Source: Synechococcus sp. MW101C3
Lineage (GTDB): Bacteria; Cyanobacteriota; Cyanobacteriia; PCC-6307; Cyanobiaceae
DNA: 64,000 nt
Reading direction: 5' to 3'
NCBI RefSeq assembly: GCF_002252635.1
Contig: NZ_NQKX01000005.1
Coordinates: 124,001-188,000 of the forward strand
Of the stretch, positions 7,449 to 15,129 are shown piece after piece. The translations under genes were made by a program, and so were the position numbers. Each line of letters starts with the position of its first letter. Position 1 is the first letter of the stretch. The notes under the pieces were generated by a model. It saw only the letters and a list, made by a program, of their open reading frames with translations, did no database searches and had not been told where the DNA came from.

Positions 7449-8345
7449 TTGGAGCCAAAGGTCGCTGTTGCCTCATCCCCCTCCGCGGCCGCGCCCCATG
7501 TGGAGGTGCAGCGGTTCACCGATTTCGCTGGCTTTGAAGCCTTCATCCAGCGCAACCATCACCTCTGGAGCCACCAGGTGCAGCAGGCCCTGCGCCTGAT
7601 CGCCCTCAACGGCATCCTCGATCCGATCAGCGGAACCGCCCTGCCGGCCAGCGCCCTGCAGCTGAAGGGCAGCAATTACCGCGAAACCCTGGAGGTGCAC
7701 GGCTGCCTGGCGCGCCATCGCGCCCTGTGGTTGTTGATGCAGGAGCTGATCAGCAGCGGCGAGCTGCCCGCCGTCGCCGAGCTCGACCTCTACTGCCCTG
7801 AAGCGATCACCCCGTTCGCCCAGCTCCTGCGCCAGCGCTTCCCCCGGGTGATCGGCAGTGAATACCTCCCCGATCCCAGCGATCCGCAACGCGAGCACTT
7901 CTCCCATCAAGACCTCTGCGCCCTCACCCTGGGCGATGCCTGCGTGGATCTGGTGCTCTGCAACGAGCTGTTCGAGCACCTCTACGACCTGCCCGCCGCT
8001 CTGTCGGAGATCGCCCGCATCCTGCGGCCCGGCGGCCATCTGGTGGCCACCTTCCCCTTCGCTTACAACCGCTACGACACGATCGTGAAGGCACGCCACC
8101 GCCCCAGTGCGGCGCCAGGCGTGGCGGCTGAGGCCGAACTGCTGGAAGAAGCGGAGTATCACGGTGATCCCGTGCATCCCAAGCAGGGCAGAATTGTGTA
8201 TCAGATTCCGGGTTGGGAGTTACTCGATCAGGCACTCCACGCCGGCCTCGCCACCCCCACCATCCATTGGGTCGCCGCCCCCAGCTATGGCATCCTCGGC
8301 CAGGAAATTCCCGCCGTGATGGTGCTGGTGGCGGGTCGCGCCTGA
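7449..8345 (+). CDS. Class I SAM-dependent methyltransferase
   Basis: 298 residues if the TTG at 7449 is used. The last two-thirds carry a class I methyltransferase core: VAELDLYCPE for motif I, VIGSEYLPDP for the acidic ribose-binding strand, then LGDACVDLVLCNELFEHLYD and ILRPGGHLVATFPF, as in the Methyltransf_11 group. Motif I is degenerate: the usual G-x-G-x-G is missing, so SAM binding may be altered. The N-terminal 80 residues, with a KGSNYRE segment, are of unknown function. In this setting methylation of a sugar or of a glycan chain end is plausible. It converges with rfbB, 18 bases away. Confidence 0.7.
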   Translation: MEPKVAVASSPSAAAPHVEVQRFTDFAGFEAFIQRNHHLWSHQVQQALRLIALNGILDPISGTALPASALQLKGSNYRETLEVHGCLARHRALWLLMQELISSGELPAVAELDLYCPEAITPFAQLLRQRFPRVIGSEYLPDPSDPQREHFSHQDLCALTLGDACVDLVLCNELFEHLYDLPAALSEIARILRPGGHLVATFPFAYNRYDTIVKARHRPSAAPGVAAEAELLEEAEYHGDPVHPKQGRIVYQIPGWELLDQALHAGLATPTIHWVAAPSYGILGQEIPAVMVLVAGRA

Positions 8346-8363
8346 GCACTGGCCGCAAGCGCA

Positions 8364-9443
8364 TCAACAGCGGCGCTGGTGCTCCAGATACCAGCGCACC
8401 GTGTCCGCCAGGCCCTCTTCAAAGTTGTGGCGCGGCTGCCAGCCAAGTTCGCCGCTGATGCGGCTGGGATCAATGGCGTAGCGCCGGTCATGTCCTGGCC
8501 GGTCCGTCACCGATGTGATCAAGCGGCTGTGAGGAGCTCCAGTTGGCTTCAGCTCATCCAGCAGGATGCAGATCGCCTCCACCACCTGCTGATTGGTGCG
8601 CTCTCCATGGCCTCCCACGCAATAGCTGCCGCCCAGCTCCCCCCGATTCGCCGCTAGCAGCAGCGCATCCACGTGATCCTCCACATACAGCCAATCACGC
8701 ACATTGGCCCCATCGCCATACAGCGGAATCGGCTCGCCGGCCGCCGCCTTGAGGATCACCACCGGGATGAGCTTTTCCGGGAACTGCCAGGGGCCGTAGT
8801 TGTTGCTGCAGTTGGTGAGCACCACGGGTAATCCAAAGGTGTGGTGCCAGGCGTTCACCAGGTGGTCGCTGGCGGCCTTGCTGGCTGAATAGGGGCTGCG
8901 CGGGTCGTAGAGGGTGGTCTCCGAGAAGCGCCCCGTGGGCCCCAGCGAGCCGAACACCTCATCGGTGCTGATGTGGTGGAATCGGAACGTGTCGCGGCGT
9001 TCAGCCGGTAGCTGCTCCCAGTGGCTGCGCACCGCCTGCAGCAGATGGAAGGTGCCGTTCACGTTGCTGGCGATGAACGCTCCCGGGCCCTCGATCGAGC
9101 GGTCGACATGGCTCTCGGCGGCCAGATGCAGCACCAGATCCGGATCCGCCTGGCGCACCGCCGCCTCCGTGGCCGCCGCGTTAGTGAGATCCACCCGCAG
9201 CAACTGGTGGCGGCTCTGCCCAGCGGGGCTGAGGGCCCGAGGGCCGAGCTCCGCCAGTACCCCCTCGATGCTGGTGAGATCGCTGGCGTAGCCGCACTTG
9301 TCGAGGTTGAACACCAGCGCCTCGCTTTCGCGCAGCAGCCGGCGCACTACCGCACCGCCAATAAAGCCGGCGCCGCCGGTCACCAGGATGCGGTGGCGGC
9401 CGGCGAGCAGGGCGGGAACGTCAGGTGGGCTGGTTGCAGACAT
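8364..9443 (-). CDS. rfbB: dTDP-glucose 4,6-dehydratase
   Basis: 359 residues from the ATG at 9443. This is the second step of dTDP-L-rhamnose synthesis, making dTDP-4-keto-6-deoxyglucose. The nucleotide loop VTGGAGFIGG is near residue 25, HLAAESHVDRSI follows, then the catalytic STDEVFGSLG and YSASKAASDHLV (Tyr-x3-Lys). NCSNNYGPWQFPEKLIPVVI is also family-specific. All catalytic positions look intact. It is separated from rfbA-rfbC-rfbD (10300-12669), its pathway partners on the same strand, by a Phd/PIN toxin-antitoxin pair that is also on this strand. Confidence 0.96.
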   Translation of the reverse strand: MSATSPPDVPALLAGRHRILVTGGAGFIGGAVVRRLLRESEALVFNLDKCGYASDLTSIEGVLAELGPRALSPAGQSRHQLLRVDLTNAAATEAAVRQADPDLVLHLAAESHVDRSIEGPGAFIASNVNGTFHLLQAVRSHWEQLPAERRDTFRFHHISTDEVFGSLGPTGRFSETTLYDPRSPYSASKAASDHLVNAWHHTFGLPVVLTNCSNNYGPWQFPEKLIPVVILKAAAGEPIPLYGDGANVRDWLYVEDHVDALLLAANRGELGGSYCVGGHGERTNQQVVEAICILLDELKPTGAPHSRLITSVTDRPGHDRRYAIDPSRISGELGWQPRHNFEEGLADTVRWYLEHQRRC

Positions 9444-9586
9444 GGGCGAAGCGGGCAATTCGTGATGCAGTACAGGTGTAAAAACTGGCGGCGATCGGAA
9501 TCGGGCCGCACTGCTTAGGGCGGATGAAGCGTCTCAGGATCTGGATCCGGCGCCGCCCTGGTGGCGGCCGGGGTTTGCTGAGCTGG

Positions 9587-10006
9587 TCACGATTCCAGCT
9601 CCGCTTGCCAGGGATTGAGGGTCGCCACCCCGGTTGCTGTGAAGTGCCGCAGATTGCGTGTCACCACCGTGAGGCCCCGCTCCAGCGCCGTTGCAGCGAT
9701 CAGCAGGTCGGCGCCGTCGTGGTCGATCTCGGCGGAGAGCTGCCCCCAGCGACGCGCCACGCCCACGTCCACAGGCAACAGCCGATCGCCATACAGCCGC
9801 AGCAACTGGTCTAGCCATCCCGCCAACTGCAGCGCAAATCCGGCATCGGTTGTGCGCCTGCGGGCAATGCTCCGTTCGATCTCGCCGATGCTCACCACAC
9901 TCAGAAAACAATCCTCCTGCCGCTGCCTGCCGATCCAGGCCACCACACCCGGATCACGCTGGCGCAGCCGCAGCTCGGAGAGCACCATCGTGTCGATCAA
10001 GAACAC
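9587..10006 (-). CDS. vapC: PIN-domain toxin (VapC/FitB type)
   Basis: 139 residues from the GTG at 10006. It starts VFLIDTMVLSELR, the FitB-like PIN first strand with Asp5. Glu42 lies in SIGEIERSIA and the distal acidic pair in DHDGADLLIAATAL. TVVTRNLRHF before the C-terminus is the usual N-H-F ending of this subgroup. It is predicted to be a metal-dependent ribonuclease. The start lies within the antitoxin gene (10-base overlap), so the two are translationally coupled. Located between rfbD and rfbB. Confidence 0.9.
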   Translation of the reverse strand: MFLIDTMVLSELRLRQRDPGVVAWIGRQRQEDCFLSVVSIGEIERSIARRRTTDAGFALQLAGWLDQLLRLYGDRLLPVDVGVARRWGQLSAEIDHDGADLLIAATALERGLTVVTRNLRHFTATGVATLNPWQAELES

Positions 10007-10257
10007 GGGAACTCCCTCGGCGTCAGGGGCATCCGCTCGAAGCCTTCGTCGTCTTGCGGCATCTGCAGCAACAGTTCGGACAGCGAGGGCGCGTTGGCCA
10101 CGTCGAGGCGCTGCAGCCGCTGGTAGTCCTCGGCCGACAGCACCACACTCACCCACTTGCCACGGCGCGTCACCTTTTGTGGTTGGCCCAGGGCGGCCGC
10201 ATCCACTACCGCGCTGAAGCGGTTCTTGGCGTCCTGGAGGGTCCAGATGGCATCCAT
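9997..10257 (-). CDS. Phd/YefM-type antitoxin
   Basis: 86 residues starting MDAIWTLQDAKNRFSAVVDA, then GQPQKVTRRGKWVSVVLSAE. This is the Phd fold, with the DAKNRFSAVVDAA helix and the V-T-R-R-G-x-x-V-x-V-V-L strand. The C-terminal part SLSELLLQMPQDDEGFERMP is the toxin-binding tail. The gene overlaps the toxin start by 10 bases. A near-ideal inverted repeat starts 11 bases upstream of its ATG. It is a different lineage from the antitoxin at 2717, since tail and operator sequences are unrelated. Confidence 0.9.
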   Translation of the reverse strand: MDAIWTLQDAKNRFSAVVDAAALGQPQKVTRRGKWVSVVLSAEDYQRLQRLDVANAPSLSELLLQMPQDDEGFERMPLTPREFPCS

Positions 10258-10267
10258 AGCGGGGGCA

Positions 10268-10286
10268 GCTAGCTGATCCAGCTAGC
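10268..10286. promoter_or_regulatory. Inverted-repeat operator of Phd/PIN operon
   Basis: GCTAGCTG, three bases, then CAGCTAGC form a perfect 8+8 inverted repeat, centred about 20 bases before the antitoxin ATG at 10257. The position and shape fit the autoregulatory site that Phd-type antitoxin-toxin complexes occupy. It also lies within the 42-base gap after rfbD's stop, so it separates TA control from the upstream rhamnose genes. Binding is inferred, not shown. Confidence 0.65.
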
Positions 10287-10299
10287 CTAATGGCGGCGA

Positions 10300-11205
10300 T
10301 CACGCCACGGCCTCCAGCAGCTGACGCAGCGCCTGACGCCAGTGCAGCGCGGGCATGTCCAGCACGCGGCGGCTGCTGGAGGTTTCCAGCAGCGAATAGC
10401 TGGGGCGTTGCGCCGGGGTGGGGTAATCGGCAGTGGTGAGCGGGTTCACAGCGGCCATTCGCTCCAGGAGCCCCAGCTCCACGCCCAGCTCGCCCACCGC
10501 CACGGCCACGTCGTACCAGCTGGCGGCACCGGCCTCGCTCCAGTGAAGGATCAGCGGCAAAGGCCTGGCTGGTGATGAGCCGGCCTGCTCCATCAGCCGC
10601 CAGCATGCCGCCGCCAGGGTGAGCGTGCTGGTAGGGCAGCCCACCTGATCCGCCACCACACCGATCTGCTGCTTCTCCCGGTGCAGCCGCAGCATCGTGA
10701 GCGCAAAGTTCCTGCCCACCGGCCCCATCACCCAACTGGTGCGCAGGATCACCCCCTTGCCGCCACTGCCCAACACGTCTTCCACCGCCTCCTCGCCGGC
10801 GGCCTTGCTGCAGCCGTAGACCCCCAGCGGCACACGCTGCTGCTCCGTGCGATACGGACTGCCCTGCTGGCCGTTGAACACGAAATCAGTGCTCACCTGC
10901 AACAAGCGTCCGCCGCTTTCCAGCAGCGCCTCGGCAAAGGCGCGCGGCGCGGCGCCGTTCACCGCCAGGGCCAGCTCCGGCTCGCTTTCGGCCTTGTCCA
11001 CCGCCGTGTAGGCGCCGCCATTGAGCACCCAGTCGGGACGGTGTGACCGCACCGCCGCGCGGCAGGCCGGGGCATCCGCGAGATCCAACGCCATCACGCC
11101 CTCGCCGCCGCTGCGGCTGCTGGCGATCACCTCAACCCCCTCGGGCACCTGCTGGCGCAGGGCCTGGCCCAGCTGGCCGGCAGCGCCGGTGAGCAGCACT
11201 TTCAC
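10300..11205 (-). CDS. rfbD: dTDP-4-dehydrorhamnose reductase
   Basis: 301 residues from a GTG that overlaps the rfbC stop by 4 bases. It is the last step to dTDP-L-rhamnose. The N-terminus [16 protein letters not shown] carries the NADPH loop. NGGAYTAVDKAESEPELA and LLQVSTDFVFNG follow, and the catalytic Y-x3-K is in VYGCSKAAGE. GRNFALTMLRL and QVGCPTSTLTLA are further family markers. The length is normal for RmlD. The order rfbA-rfbC-rfbD with overlapping ends indicates one transcript. Confidence 0.95.
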   Translation of the reverse strand: MKVLLTGAAGQLGQALRQQVPEGVEVIASSRSGGEGVMALDLADAPACRAAVRSHRPDWVLNGGAYTAVDKAESEPELALAVNGAAPRAFAEALLESGGRLLQVSTDFVFNGQQGSPYRTEQQRVPLGVYGCSKAAGEEAVEDVLGSGGKGVILRTSWVMGPVGRNFALTMLRLHREKQQIGVVADQVGCPTSTLTLAAACWRLMEQAGSSPARPLPLILHWSEAGAASWYDVAVAVGELGVELGLLERMAAVNPLTTADYPTPAQRPSYSLLETSSSRRVLDMPALHWRQALRQLLEAVA

Positions 11206-11792
11206 GCAAACACCTCCCCGGCGGCCAGCGCCTGCGCCAGCGTGGGAGCGGCGGCATCCTTCACGGCCAGCAGCGGCTCGCTGATCCCCAGCGGCGCCAG
11301 CGGCCAAGCGATCGCCACTTCTGGATCGTTCCAGCGCAGCGAGCGCTCGCAGGCCTTGCTCCAGAAGCCGCTCGCCTTGTACAGCACCTCGGCTGATTCG
11401 CTGAGGGTGAGGAAACCGTGGGCAAAGCCCACCGGCACCCACAGCTGCTGCTGATTGCCGGCACTCAGCTCGGCAGCCACCCACTGGCCGAACGTGGGCG
11501 AGGGGCGGCGCATGTCGACCGCCACATCAAAGATGGTGCCGCTGGTGCAACGCACCAGTTTCCCCTGGGGCTCAGGTTCCAGCTGGTAGTGCAGCCCTCG
11601 CAGCACGCCACAGCTGGAGCGGGAGTGGTTGTCCTGAACAAAGGTGGTGGGCGTACCCACCGCTGCATCAAAGCGGCGCTGGTTCCAGCTCTCGAAAAAG
11701 AAGCCCCGCTCATCGCCAAACACCTGCGGCGTGATCAGCAGCGGCCCCTGCATCACCGCGCCGCTGGCCGTGCTGAGCTGCTCAACCTGCAT
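11202..11792 (-). CDS. rfbC: dTDP-4-dehydrorhamnose 3,5-epimerase
   Basis: 196 residues, a cupin-fold epimerase acting on dTDP-4-keto-6-deoxyglucose. [33 protein letters not shown] with the catalytic His, and [17 protein letters not shown] are classic RmlC motifs. The partner Asp and Tyr positions look intact. It overlaps rfbA by 11 bases and rfbD by 4 bases, which fits tight co-translation. The C-terminus is somewhat longer than the minimal enzyme. Confidence 0.96.
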   Translation of the reverse strand: MQVEQLSTASGAVMQGPLLITPQVFGDERGFFFESWNQRRFDAAVGTPTTFVQDNHSRSSCGVLRGLHYQLEPEPQGKLVRCTSGTIFDVAVDMRRPSPTFGQWVAAELSAGNQQQLWVPVGFAHGFLTLSESAEVLYKASGFWSKACERSLRWNDPEVAIAWPLAPLGISEPLLAVKDAAAPTLAQALAAGEVFA

Positions 11793-12669
11793 CGCTTCCC
11801 TCCTGCAGCAGCGACAGCAGGTAGCTGCCGTAGCCGCTCTTCTTCAGCGGCAGGGCCAGCCGCTCCAGCTGCTCGCCGCTGATCCAGCCCTGCCGCCACG
11901 CCACCTCCTCCGGACAGCCCACCTTCAAACCCTGCCGGTGCTCCAAGGTGCGGATGTAGCTGGTGGCCTCGTGCAACGAATCGCAGGTGCCCGTATCCAG
12001 CCAGGCCATACCGCGGCCCATCAGCTCCACCTTCAGGAGCCCCTCCTCCAGATACTGCCGGTTCAGATCGGTGATCTCCAGCTCACCCCGCGCCGAGGGC
12101 TGCACCCGCTCGGCCCGCTCCACCACGGTGTTGTCATAGAAATACAGCCCCGTGACCGCATAGCGCGACTTCGCACGCTTCGGCTTTTCCTCCAGGCTCA
12201 GCACCCGGCCCTGCGCATCAAACTCCACCACCCCGTAGCGCTCTGGATCACGCACGGGGTAGGCGAACACCGTGGCCCCCACACCGCTGCCACTACAGGC
12301 CTGCAACTGCACGCTCAGGTCGTGGCCGTGGAACAGGTTGTCCCCCAGCACCAGCGCCACCGGTGCCCCATCCAGAAATCTGGCACCGATCAAAAACGCC
12401 TGGGCCAACCCATCCGGGCTCGGCTGCACCGCATAGCGAATGGCCATCCCCCAGGCGCTGCCATCGCCCAGCAGCCGTACAAACGACGGCTGATCCACCG
12501 GCGTGGTGATCACCAGCACATCGCGTATTCCCGCCAGCATCAACGTGCTCAGCGGGTAATACACCATTGGCTTGTCATACACCGGCAGCAACTGTTTACT
12601 CACCGCCTGGGTGATCGGATGCAGGCGCGTGCCACTGCCACCAGCCAAGATAATTCCCTTACGCATCAT
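11782..12669 (-). CDS. rfbA: Glucose-1-phosphate thymidylyltransferase
   Basis: 295 residues, first step of dTDP-rhamnose synthesis (glucose-1-phosphate plus dTTP). The signature [16 protein letters not shown] is at the N-terminus, with [20 protein letters not shown] next, then [10 protein letters not shown] and RPKRAKS-like [28 protein letters not shown] near residue 225 is also diagnostic. It is the promoter-proximal gene of rfbA-rfbC-rfbD. Start is ATG-ATG; either can serve. Confidence 0.96.
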   Translation of the reverse strand: MMRKGIILAGGSGTRLHPITQAVSKQLLPVYDKPMVYYPLSTLMLAGIRDVLVITTPVDQPSFVRLLGDGSAWGMAIRYAVQPSPDGLAQAFLIGARFLDGAPVALVLGDNLFHGHDLSVQLQACSGSGVGATVFAYPVRDPERYGVVEFDAQGRVLSLEEKPKRAKSRYAVTGLYFYDNTVVERAERVQPSARGELEITDLNRQYLEEGLLKVELMGRGMAWLDTGTCDSLHEATSYIRTLEHRQGLKVGCPEEVAWRQGWISGEQLERLALPLKKSGYGSYLLSLLQEGSDAG

Positions 12670-13030
12670 CCCTTGAGGCCATGGCCAGCAAGCTCACGGG
12701 GCAACAGTTTAGGCGTGACATCAGAGGAATTCAATCCAGGATTCTGCCAATCAAAACGCCACCAAACCCGTAAAAGATGATGGGTGCAGTTTCCACATTC
12801 ATAACGCGGGGGATCTGAATTCTGTTGGCTCAGAAGATCCAGCATCAGCACATCCAACCCTCCGAGCCGCAACATACTCACGCGCGCCAATGTACAGCGC
12901 TTCGGTGGTAATGCTCACAATCGCCATGGCCGCCTCAAGCAGGCTCCAGTGAAACTGCTCCACCCCAAAAAGGCACACCCTTCAGGCGCAGTCACCTGGA
13001 TGGGGGCGAAAGCCTCGTGCTACCACTGCT
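12670..13030. other. Gene-poor, lower-GC interval upstream of rfbA
   Basis: These 361 bases hold no convincing gene. The first 200 bases are clearly more AT-rich than the flanks and should contain the rfbA promoter (minus strand). Short open frames exist, including one minus-strand stretch with an AIVSITTEALYIGARE segment, but none matches a family I know and all lack a plausible start context. The interval abuts the fcl deletion remnant, so it is probably a scar of past rearrangement. Confidence 0.5.
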
Positions 13031-13158
13031 GGCGAACTCGGCCACCGTGCCCGCCAGCCCCTCCGCCAACGGGATGCGGCCGCGCCACCCGCCATGCCGC
13101 GGTGGCCCGCCACGAAGAAGCGGTCGGCTGGGGTGATCAAGGGGATTGCTGTGGGCAT
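13031..13158 (-). pseudogene. Internally deleted fcl remnant
   Basis: From the ATG at 13158 the frame reads PLITPADRFFVAGHRGMAGG, the N-terminus of fcl (1607-2602). It then jumps to bases that encode the C-terminal IPLAEGLAGTVAEFA in the intact gene, now out of frame. The junction lies in CGCGCCA at 13081-13087; the same 7-mer occurs at 1681-1687 and 2519-2525 in intact fcl. This is what a deletion of about 838 bases between short direct repeats would leave. The remnant's 5' end overlaps the 3' end of the nucleotidyltransferase gene. Confidence 0.85.
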
Positions 13159-13490
13159 GGCTGGCTCCAGAGGCAACGGCCCACCCGCTGCACATGGGCC
13201 TCCAGCTCCGCTGGTAGCTCATGGCGCAGCACCAGATCCACGCGCCAGGGCAAGAGGAGATCGTCGACTGCCGTCATCAGACGCAGGCGATCCCCGTGGC
13301 TCAGCTGAGGGGCCTCCAGGCAGAGATCAATGTCAGAACCGCGTCGATGACGACCCATCGCCCGCGAACCGAACAGCCACACGGCCTCAACCTGCGGCTG
13401 GGCCGCACACAAGGCCAGCAGCCGTTCCAGGGCCTGCTCCGGGATGCCAGCGATGGCTGCGGCCTGTCTTGCTGCTGGCATGCTGCTCAT
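13137..13490 (-). CDS. MNT-type minimal nucleotidyltransferase (antitoxin)
   Basis: 117 residues. It contains the polymerase-beta-like signature VWLFGSRAMGRHRRGSDIDL (G-S, then D-x-D) at about residues 38-57 and a third Asp in WRVDLVLRHEL. Such MNT proteins neutralise HEPN ribonuclease partners, in known cases by adding AMP to the toxin. Its start overlaps the HEPN stop by 4 bases. The C-terminus ends inside the 5' end of the fcl remnant, so the TA pair is inserted exactly between an fcl and a gmd, as at 2717-3366. Confidence 0.9.
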   Translation of the reverse strand: MSSMPAARQAAAIAGIPEQALERLLALCAAQPQVEAVWLFGSRAMGRHRRGSDIDLCLEAPQLSHGDRLRLMTAVDDLLLPWRVDLVLRHELPAELEAHVQRVGRCLWSQPCPQQSP

Positions 13491-13900
13491 TGCCCTTCCT
13501 GCAGCTGGCGCTGCTCCAGCCTGTCGCGGAGCTCTTGAAAGCAGGGGAGGTAGCTCCCCACGATCTGAGCGGCGATCGCGTCGGCGGTGGATCGGTTGTA
13601 GGTGTGACTGGTGAGGTTGCGGTCCTGAATCATCAGCATCCAGGCGTCCCCGCTTTCGATCAGCCCTAGGCGGAAGGCTTCGCGCAGCGTATCCCGAGAG
13701 CCCAGCAGCGAAGAATCTCCCTGACTGCGAAGCAGGTCGCGCAGCGTGTTCCAGGCAAGCTCAAAGGTGTACTCAAAGGCTTTGATCAACCCCTGCTGTT
13801 CTCGTTCATTCAAGCTGGGGGGCTCAAGAAAGGTTTCCAGCTGAGCCAAAGCCTTGCGGTAGTTGCTGAAACGCTGCTGCCAGCGGATGTCTTCTGCCAT
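13487..13900 (-). CDS. HEPN-family protein (HI0074-like), toxin partner of MNT
   Basis: 137 residues from the ATG at 13900; a GTG one codon upstream is possible. All-helical, with the HI0074 features FSNYRKALAQLETFL, AFEYTFELAWNTLRDLL and, near the C-terminus, RNLTSH (R-x4-H), the HEPN RNase motif. The gene start overlaps the gmd2 stop as TGATG, so the toxin is translated behind gmd. Once called nucleotidyltransferase substrate-binding proteins, members of this family act as toxins in HEPN/MNT pairs. The role here is inferred from family and layout. Confidence 0.88.
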   Translation of the reverse strand: MAEDIRWQQRFSNYRKALAQLETFLEPPSLNEREQQGLIKAFEYTFELAWNTLRDLLRSQGDSSLLGSRDTLREAFRLGLIESGDAWMLMIQDRNLTSHTYNRSTADAIAAQIVGSYLPCFQELRDRLEQRQLQEGQ

Positions 13901-15078
13901 CACCTCTTCCCTCCGGCCGCCGTCGTCGCCGACGGGTTGGTGGGCGGGTTCTCCATCGAGCCCACCACCTTGAAGCCCTTCAGCCGCAGGATCGCCTCCT
14001 TGCGCGCTTCCTCCTTATCGGCCGCCACCATCTCGGCCACCAGCTCCTCCAGGGTGCTGGTGGGCGTCCAGCCCAGCTTTTCGCGTGCCTTGGTGGGATC
14101 CCCCAGCAGCGTTTCCACCTCCGCCGGCCGGATATAGCGCGGGTCGATCCGCACCACCACTTCGCCGCTGCTGCGCTTGCCGATCTCCTCGGTGCCCGTG
14201 CCCTCCCACTGAATCGCCCCCCAGCCCAGCTCCAACGCCGCCAGCTCGATGAAGTGCCGCACCGTTTCCTGCCGGCCCGTGGCAATCACGAAATCCTCCG
14301 GCGGCCCCTCCTGCTGCAGCATCCGCCATTGCATCTCCACATAATCCCTGGCGTGGCCCCAATCACGCAGCGAATCGATGTTGCCCATGTAGAGGCAATC
14401 CTCCAGCCCTTCGTTGATCCGTGCCAGGCCGCGCGTGATCTTGCGCGTCACAAACGTTTCACCCCGCCGTGGTGACTCATGGTTGAACAGAATCCCATTG
14501 CAGGCATACATGCCGTAGGCCTCGCGGTAGTTCACCGTGATCCAGTAGGCATAGAGCTTCGCCACCCCATAGGGGCTGCGCGGATAGAAGGGTGTGGTTT
14601 CCTTCTGCGGTATCTCCTGCACCAGCCCATACAGCTCACTGGTGCTGGCCTGGTAGATGCGGGTTTTCGGTGTGAGCCCCAGCATCCGCACCGCTTCCAG
14701 GATGCGCAGCGTGCCCAGGGCATCGCTGTTGGCGGTGTACTCCGGCGCCTCAAAGCTCACCGCCACATGGCTCTGGGCGCCAAGGTTATAAATCTCATCC
14801 GGCTGCACCTGCTGGATGATCCGGATCAGATTTGTGCTATCGGTTAAATCGCCATAGTGCAGCGTGAGCCGCGGATCCACCTCATGGGGATCCTGATAAA
14901 GATGATCGATGCGCGCCGTATTGAAGCTGCTGGCGCGGCGCTTGATGCCGTGCACCGCGTAGCCCTTCTCCAGCAGCAGCTCGGTGAGGTACGAGCCATC
15001 CTGGCCGGTGATGCCTGTGATCAGTGCGGTTTTGGCGGCTGGGGGCACCGGAGAAGTTCTGTGAAGTGTGTGTTTCAC
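13900..15078 (-). CDS. gmd: GDP-mannose 4,6-dehydratase, copy 2
   Basis: 392 residues from the GTG at 15078; another GTG at 15048 corresponds to the start used for copy 1. All catalytic motifs ([23 protein letters not shown]) are intact, so it should be active. It differs from copy 1 at about a dozen positions, among them DPHEVDPRL against DPHEENPRL and [10 protein letters not shown] against [10 protein letters not shown]. No intact fcl follows it, only the deleted remnant, so its product must be used by the fcl at 1607-2602 or by another pathway. It follows the endoglucanase gene by 51 bases on the same strand. Confidence 0.95.
   Translation of the reverse strand: MKHTLHRTSPVPPAAKTALITGITGQDGSYLTELLLEKGYAVHGIKRRASSFNTARIDHLYQDPHEVDPRLTLHYGDLTDSTNLIRIIQQVQPDEIYNLGAQSHVAVSFEAPEYTANSDALGTLRILEAVRMLGLTPKTRIYQASTSELYGLVQEIPQKETTPFYPRSPYGVAKLYAYWITVNYREAYGMYACNGILFNHESPRRGETFVTRKITRGLARINEGLEDCLYMGNIDSLRDWGHARDYVEMQWRMLQQEGPPEDFVIATGRQETVRHFIELAALELGWGAIQWEGTGTEEIGKRSSGEVVVRIDPRYIRPAEVETLLGDPTKAREKLGWTPTSTLEELVAEMVAADKEEARKEAILRLKGFKVVGSMENPPTNPSATTAAGGKR
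13933..15048 (-). repeat. Direct repeat, gmd copy B
   Basis: Second member of the 1.1-kb direct repeat pair with 3408-4523. Both are on the minus strand, so homologous recombination would delete about 10.5 kb, including rfbA, rfbB, rfbC, rfbD, one Phd/PIN pair and the MNT/HEPN pair, leaving one gmd. Confidence 0.85.
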
Positions 15079-15129
15079 AAACTACGCCGAGCAGCCGCAA
15101 AGGCGCCACGACACCTCTGCCCGCGCCGA

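Noticed and set aside
12666..12890. Possible 74-residue minus-strand gene upstream of rfbA
   Set aside because: No family features, start context weak, and it would cover the rfbA promoter.
12949..13308. Plus-strand open frame across the fcl remnant
   Set aside because: Antisense to the fcl remnant and to the MNT gene; composition is that of a shadow frame.
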